NCBI RefSeq assembly: GCF_022601975.1
Contig: NZ_JAKVIR010000006.1
Span: 62,001-126,000 of the forward strand
Length of the DNA stretch: 64,000 nucleotides
Reading direction: 5' to 3'
Source: Pontibacter sp. E15-1
GTDB taxonomy: Bacteria > Bacteroidota > Bacteroidia > Cytophagales > Hymenobacteraceae
Below, one piece after another: positions 59,402 to 64,000 of the stretch (its first letter is position 1; every line of letters starts with the position of its first letter). The position numbers and the translations under genes are program-made. The notes below the pieces were generated by a model. It saw nothing but the letters and a program-made list of their open reading frames with translations, did no database searches and had not been told where the DNA came from.

Positions 59402-59833
59402 TTAGGAAGCGGGTTTCTGTGTCAGGCGTTTGTAGGCGGCCAGGATTTTCTTCCCGTCAGGGCCGAAGTCAAGGGCTCCGTTGCGCCACTCATAGATCAG
59501 CACCACAACCAGCATCAGCATGAACACACCCACGCCAGCGTAGCCATACCAGCCCAGTTCGCGGAAAGCGATGGCCCAGGACAGGATGAAAACCGTCTCC
59601 ACATCAAAAATGACGAAGAGCATGGCAACCAAATAAAACTGAGAGGAAAAACGGATACGGGCAGAGCCAGCACTCAGGATACCCCCTTCGTAGGGCTCGT
59701 TTGTGGCATGGCCGGTGTGCCTTTGGCCCAGCACATAGGAGAGGCCGAGGATGATGGCCACCAGGCTAAGCACAATGCCGCCGTAGACCACCATGGGCCA
59801 TAATAGGGTAGAGTTTTCGCTTGAATTGCCCAA
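59402..59833 (-). CDS. nuoA: NADH-quinone oxidoreductase subunit A
   Basis: This 143-residue, three-helix subunit starts at a TTG with an upstream GGGAGG. Motifs are EPYEGGILSAGSARIRFSSQFYLVAMLFVIFDVETVFILSWAIAFRELG. It is the first gene of the operon and lines the quinone-binding region with NuoH. The promoter should lie in the 90 bp upstream; no consensus box was clear. Confidence 0.95.
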   Translation of the reverse strand: MGNSSENSTLLWPMVVYGGIVLSLVAIILGLSYVLGQRHTGHATNEPYEGGILSAGSARIRFSSQFYLVAMLFVIFDVETVFILSWAIAFRELGWYGYAGVGVFMLMLVVVLIYEWRNGALDFGPDGKKILAAYKRLTQKPAS

Positions 59834-59923
59834 TGCTACTTCGCCTCCCTGCGAATATTTAAGTTTCCGTATATAGTAAAGGTTAATCGTAAAAATAAAA
59901 GGGTATGCTGCATCTGCCGGCTG

Positions 59924-60355
59924 TTAAGAACCAGCAATATAGTGTTCAAGGTTTTCGATGATAAACTGCTGGTCCTCAATGATGTATTTCACGATGTCAC
60001 CGATGGAAACCAAGCCTACCAGTTTGTCGCCTTCTATAACGGGAAGGTGCCGGATGTAGCGCCGGGTCATCAGGGCCATGCACTCTTCCACTTTTGTATC
60101 CGGTGTCACCGTTATCGGGTGCTCGCTCATGATATCCCGGATATACGTGTCGCGCGACGACTTCCCTTTCAGCATGACTTTGCGGGCGTAGTCGCGTTCC
60201 GTGAAGATACCCATGAACTTGCCGTTTTCCATCACCAAAAGCGAACCCAGGTTCTTTTCAACCATCAGTTCCAGTGCATTGTACACGGTAGAGTTTGGCT
60301 CTACTGAAAAAACGTCGTTGCCTTTTTTTTGCAGAATGTGCCTTACTGTTCCCAT
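59924..60355 (-). CDS. Tandem CBS-domain protein
   Basis: The 143-residue protein is almost entirely two CBS motifs (VEPNSTVYNALELMVEKNLGSLLV...GIFTERDYARKV and VTPDTKVEECMALMTRRYIRHLPV...GLVSIGDIVKYII). Such pairs bind adenine nucleotides and often act as energy sensors. A strong GGAGG ribosome-binding site precedes the start. It lies 90 bp upstream of nuoA on the same strand, so co-transcription with the nuo operon is possible but unproven. Confidence 0.92.
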   Translation of the reverse strand: MGTVRHILQKKGNDVFSVEPNSTVYNALELMVEKNLGSLLVMENGKFMGIFTERDYARKVMLKGKSSRDTYIRDIMSEHPITVTPDTKVEECMALMTRRYIRHLPVIEGDKLVGLVSIGDIVKYIIEDQQFIIENLEHYIAGS

Positions 60356-61279
60356 ACTGCCTCCTTTTGTTTAAATTAATGTTCGAAAAATTTAATATTG
60401 TTTGTTATACGGGCGCAAAACAAAATATGTATGATTTATCCTGAAAAAAGTATATAGCCGCATGGTATCGTATCTGCCGGTCACGCGAAGGGCTGTTCTG
60501 GACGGCATGCAGCGGGCTTGTTTTGTAATATACTGTATATGAATAACTAAGTCAAGAGTGAGGAGGCTCTGTCAGAACTTAATTTATTTTTTAAAAGGCC
60601 AATAGTGCTACATTTTATCGATAAAGTTAAGGTGGTGGCTCCTGATAAGCATTTTGCTGTTTTTGTAAGAAATAGAGTTTAGTGTTGATAATTAGTTAGA
60701 ATTGTTAAACAAAAACGCCATAAACTTATGCTTCGCCAAATTAAAAAATAGAAATTGAGAATTAGAAATGAGGTATAAAATCCGTTTCTATGCATATAAA
60801 AGCTAACGCTACTTCTGGTAATTAAATTGGTTGAGTTCTACTGCGCGCTGTTTTTCAAACAGCGGCCTTGCCCTTTACCCCTTAAGGGTGCAGGTACACC
60901 CACTTACACAGATAAAGTACATAAACAGGATGAATTAGGAGGCTAAGAGTTAAACTCATTTGGTTCATCACAGTAAAATATAAAGAAGGCTTTGTACTGA
61001 ACCGGTTTATCTATAGGAAGCAGGAAGCGAGATTCACCCCCCTGCCTTTGCCCTGCGAGGTGATCCGATGATTCCAAACAACACGTAGGTTTTTGCCTCT
61101 CACATCAAACAAAACCTCAGGGTAGCCCCGCCTTCCAACTCCAGAGCAATCAGGCCCCTATAACTATTTCATGCCGGGTTGGCCGGGCACAGCAGATTTA
61201 CTGAAGCAGGTGCAACATGGGGTGTAGAGGCATGGATGAAGCGCTTTTGTTTGATGTGAGTTAAAAGAAAGGAGATGGT
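60356..61279. other. 924-bp non-coding region between CBS and nitroreductase-like genes
   Basis: No gene was recognised. It contains a perfect 12-bp palindrome TTTATCGATAAA (60614-60625) and an 8-bp hairpin CGCTGTTT-TTC-AAACAGCG (60846-60864). Both directions face away, so promoters for both flanking genes are expected here. Confidence 0.5.
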
Positions 61280-62569
61280 ATGGCTACGCACAATGTTCCC
61301 CCTGGTTTTCAGGATATGATGCATTTCGGTTTGGTGGAGGCTTTGTTGGGCCGCCGCTCCCGCCGTTTTTTTATGGGTGCGGAGATTCCCGATGGGGTGC
61401 TCGCTTATACCTCGAAGCACAAGCCGATGCCGCTCAGCGAGCTGGAGAAACTACTGGTGGTAACGGCCTGTGGCGGCAACACGGGCTGGCACCACATGAT
61501 TTACCGTGCGCAACGCTACGCGCCGCACCTCTCCAACTATGCCGGGGCGGCAGGCGGACGCACGTTCCCGTCGGCTGCGGGCTTCCATACCAGCAAGACT
61601 TTTTTTACGGATGATACTGGCGTGTACGTGCTGGATAACCGCGATGCGCCTGCCGCCGCCGACAAGTTCGAAGACGGTTCGCTGGAACTCGACGCAGTAG
61701 TGGACGCACTGAAAAGCCACGTCCGGAAGCTGCGCGATGGCCGGATGACGGTGCCGCCGGAGGTGCCCTATGTGGAGGCGCACAACACGTGGGTGGCCAA
61801 CAGGGAGGGCACGCTGCTGGTAATTCCGGTGGCCGATCTTGCCCAGCACGTGCTGCTGAGTCTCTGTTATATGCTGCAGAACGGCCTTGTCCTGACCGAC
61901 GACATAAACAAGCGCCCGATTCCGGGCATCGAGAAGTATAAACACCTGGTCGATATCAACAACACCTGGAGCATCACGTTTGTGGAGCAACTGTCGCTGG
62001 CGGAGGTGACGGCCGAACTGTCCACAAGCTGCTACGCCGGGGCCCTCATGCTGCAGGCGATGGGGCTGGGTGGCTGGATGTACGATGGGATCGACCTGTT
62101 CAGCGTGCTGGGCGCGAGCGGCGTGCCCGGTATAGACGGCCTCGGCTTCCGGTATGACACCGACGCGCGGTGGCCATACCCCAACCCCACAGGGCTGGCG
62201 GGCGTGATGGAAGGGTTCTGCCCACCGCATTACCCCGACATGCGCGCGGCTGTAGAGGCCGTCTGCAACAGAAAATTCGGTGAAGGCGGCCCGTTTAACG
62301 CTAGCACCCCGGGGCCCTGGAAAGACGCTGCCAAGGTGCGGGGAGCGGCCGAGGTGCACAGCGAGGAGTTCAGGGAGTGTGTGGCCCTGCAGGCACAGTA
62401 TGTGTACGACACGTTCGGCAAGTTTCCGGGCACGGTTCCGTCCATGTTCCTGCTCACCTACCTGCAGGCCCACCACCTCGACCTGGATTTCTATGACAAA
62501 TTTTACAAGCCTGGTGCCTACCTCAGCACCCACGCCAACCACATGAAACGCTGGCACCCAGAGGTATAA
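61280..62569 (+). CDS. Nitroreductase-like protein of unknown substrate
   Basis: The 429-residue protein opens with a pattern like the FMN-reductase fold (LVEALLGRRSRRFFMGAEIP, LSELEKLLVVTACGGNTGWHH) but is much longer than simple nitroreductases and has unrecognised middle and C-terminal parts (ELSTSCYAGALMLQAMGLGGWMYDGID). A strong AAGGAGAT ribosome-binding site precedes the ATG, which is uncommon in Bacteroidota. No signal peptide. The family is not identified with certainty and the function is unknown. Confidence 0.6.
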   Translation: MATHNVPPGFQDMMHFGLVEALLGRRSRRFFMGAEIPDGVLAYTSKHKPMPLSELEKLLVVTACGGNTGWHHMIYRAQRYAPHLSNYAGAAGGRTFPSAAGFHTSKTFFTDDTGVYVLDNRDAPAAADKFEDGSLELDAVVDALKSHVRKLRDGRMTVPPEVPYVEAHNTWVANREGTLLVIPVADLAQHVLLSLCYMLQNGLVLTDDINKRPIPGIEKYKHLVDINNTWSITFVEQLSLAEVTAELSTSCYAGALMLQAMGLGGWMYDGIDLFSVLGASGVPGIDGLGFRYDTDARWPYPNPTGLAGVMEGFCPPHYPDMRAAVEAVCNRKFGEGGPFNASTPGPWKDAAKVRGAAEVHSEEFRECVALQAQYVYDTFGKFPGTVPSMFLLTYLQAHHLDLDFYDKFYKPGAYLSTHANHMKRWHPEV

Positions 62570-62686
62570 GCAATTAGCGGCACATGCCAGGGTATAGAAT
62601 GCTTTTATATGAGAAGTAGCTGAAAGCGCGTTTTGGTCAAGTGAAACTACCTTGGAAGGCAGACGCTGCATGTAACATGGTATACC

Positions 62687-63775
62687 TTACTTCTTCATCT
62701 CTTTAGCCGCCAAAATCTCCTGGTAAGGGCCGAATTTATGCTGCTTTTCTGAGAAGGAATCGGCGTAAGGGCCAAAGGGATGGTCCATTGGTTTCTTCGA
62801 GATGTCCGGCCAGTCTTTGGTGTTGCCTTTGGGCTTGACGGGGCGGGGCAGAGAGTTTACATACGCCCCCAGGTCCCAGGACTCTTCGTCCGTGAGTTGC
62901 GGACGGTCGTAGGTGGCACCCAGCGGCATGTTGGCTTTCACGTACTTGGCGAAGTTGGATACACGGTATAAACCGGCCCCATTGTTATAGCTGTGCTCGC
63001 CCCAAAGCGGCGGGTACTGGTACTCTTTGCCATCTGCCATCAGTTGGCCCTCGCCATTCGCGCCGTGGCATACCTGGCATTTCTGGGTATACACCAGCTT
63101 TCCTTTCTCGGGGCTGGCGGCACGGTCCAGCAGCTCAATGTCAATCAGGCCGGAGCCTTTTACTTCCTCCTCTTTCTGCACATCCTTCCCCACCCACTTG
63201 ATATAGGCCACCATCGCTTTCATTTCCTTTGATTCGGGCTTCAGGGCCTCGCCGTTCAGGCTGCGCTCAAAGCAGTCGTTGATGCGTTTCTCTACGCCCT
63301 CTTTGGTGCCCGATCTGGACCTGAACTTTGGATAGGTGGAAGCCACCAGCGAGTAGTTGTTGCCATAAGGTTTGGTGCCGCCGTCGAGATGGCAGTTCTG
63401 GCAATTCATACCGTTGGAGATCTGCAGCACGCTGCCCTTCGGGCCCAGATACTGGGCTGTGTGGGCCACCAACTCACGTCCGTAGCGTATCTCGTCGCCC
63501 TCCGGCGTGGCCGGCAGCGAGGCCAGGTCCGGCGCATGCCACATGTCATCGGCAGGGACATTGTTTGTGAGAGCATCGGTACTGGCTATTGCAGGTGCTG
63601 CATCTGCGGCGGCGGGCTCACTGGTGGCCAGCTGTATTTTCGGAACGGCGGCGGGGTTTACCACCAGCAGAATAACCAACCCGAGTAAGAGAATGACAGC
63701 GAAGGAGGTCAGCGCTAAAATACGGCTGATCTTGACTAAAAAGCCTCCCATGTTATGTTCCTGATTCGATTTCAT
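62687..63775 (-). CDS. Dihaem c-type cytochrome, thiosulfate dehydrogenase (TsdA)-like
   Basis: The 362-residue protein has an N-terminal membrane anchor or signal (about residues 17-39) and two haem motifs, CQNCH (125-129) and CQVCH (233-237). Between them RINDCFERSLNG places a Cys at 168, where TsdA enzymes have the Cys ligand of the active-site haem. TsdA joins two thiosulfates into tetrathionate (or the reverse) in the periplasm. With the sulfite dehydrogenase at 25 kb it suggests inorganic sulfur oxidation. A CRP/FNR-like box lies about 63 bp upstream. ATG 63751 is an alternative start. Confidence 0.82.
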   Translation of the reverse strand: MKSNQEHNMGGFLVKISRILALTSFAVILLLGLVILLVVNPAAVPKIQLATSEPAAADAAPAIASTDALTNNVPADDMWHAPDLASLPATPEGDEIRYGRELVAHTAQYLGPKGSVLQISNGMNCQNCHLDGGTKPYGNNYSLVASTYPKFRSRSGTKEGVEKRINDCFERSLNGEALKPESKEMKAMVAYIKWVGKDVQKEEEVKGSGLIDIELLDRAASPEKGKLVYTQKCQVCHGANGEGQLMADGKEYQYPPLWGEHSYNNGAGLYRVSNFAKYVKANMPLGATYDRPQLTDEESWDLGAYVNSLPRPVKPKGNTKDWPDISKKPMDHPFGPYADSFSEKQHKFGPYQEILAAKEMKK

Positions 63776-63837
63776 ATGGTACGTTTTAAAATCGTGCGAA
63801 ATGTAGAAACAAGTTACGCAAGTGTGCTATGCCGTTA

Positions 63838-63853
63838 CGTGACTTTGATCACA
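63838..63853. promoter_or_regulatory. CRP/FNR-family-like box upstream of the TsdA-like gene
   Basis: TGTGATCAAAGTCACG on the minus strand matches the CRP-type pattern TGTGA-N6-TCACA in 9 of 10 core bases. It lies about 63 bp before the start, a typical activator position. No such regulator gene is in the window. Confidence 0.45.
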
Positions 63854-64000
63854 AAGCCTCTCATAAAATAAGAGCAACTTACAGCCATATATGGCGCTTC
63901 GGGCAAACCAATGGCTGCCAGTGCCAATGCGCTACAACTGAAAATGCCGTATGGCGATGAACAGAGAATTACTTTTTATACCTTCATGACACGTTTTAGC

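Overview
The window looks like chromosomal DNA from an aerobic, saprophytic member of the Bacteroidota, most likely a Cytophagia/Hymenobacteraceae (Pontibacter-like) organism. The evidence is a SusC/SusD pair with DUF4998- and DUF5126-type surface lipoproteins, a hybrid two-component (HTCS) regulator, many secreted glycosidases, Bacteroidota-type promoters (TTTG-N19-TAnnTTTG), and the short GC-rich palindromic repeats common between genes in this phylum. The genus is an inference from gene content and codon style; no rRNA or tRNA gene was seen.

Layout. (1) 1-5158: a decaying plant-polysaccharide cluster with a GH30-like gene remnant, a GH51 N-terminal stub, an intact GH27-type gene and an HTCS that has lost its sensor propellers. 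(2) 5159-7218: 2 kb with almost no genes. (3) 7219-15120: SusC, SusD and two binding lipoproteins. (4) 15160-15320: a miniature IS5-type element. (5) 15554-24857: a LacI regulator, two matching palindromic operators, kduI-kduD, a GH127 beta-L-arabinofuranosidase, a DUF2264 protein and a BNR_4 beta-propeller lipoprotein. (6) 25215-27079: Tat-exported sulfite dehydrogenase and a c-type cytochrome. (7) 27638-28648: fructose-1,6-bisphosphatase. (8) 29115-34369: fuconolactonase-like hydrolase, SDR, zinc-type dehydrogenase, FucP-like transporter and a lipoprotein formylglycine-generating enzyme (FGE). (9) 34446-43700: LysR/MdaB divergent pair, SusB-like GH97, a secreted alpha/beta hydrolase and a cytoplasmic GH63-type glucosidase. 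(10) 43914-59833, minus strand: a complete 13-gene nuoA-N operon with fused nuoCD. (11) 59924-63775: CBS-domain protein, a nitroreductase-like protein and a TsdA-like dihaem cytochrome.

How the parts work together. SusC/D and the surface lipoproteins would import oligosaccharides. GH127, DUF2264 and BNR_4 could strip arabinofuranose and uronate/rhamnose caps. KduI/KduD handle the unsaturated uronate product under LacI control. The 29-33 kb cluster oxidises a 6-deoxy sugar such as L-fucose. This resembles side-chain and cap removal on an arabinogalactan or pectin-like glycan, possibly a sulfated one given the FGE. Electrons reach a proton-pumping complex I and, separately, periplasmic sulfite and thiosulfate oxidation.

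The most unusual features are the nuo operon invaded at several gene junctions by repeat families, one of which appears to have become the C-terminal 75 codons of nuoM; the HTCS without propellers; the GH51 stub; the IS5-type MITE with intact TAA target duplication; and the paired LacI operators 70 bp apart.
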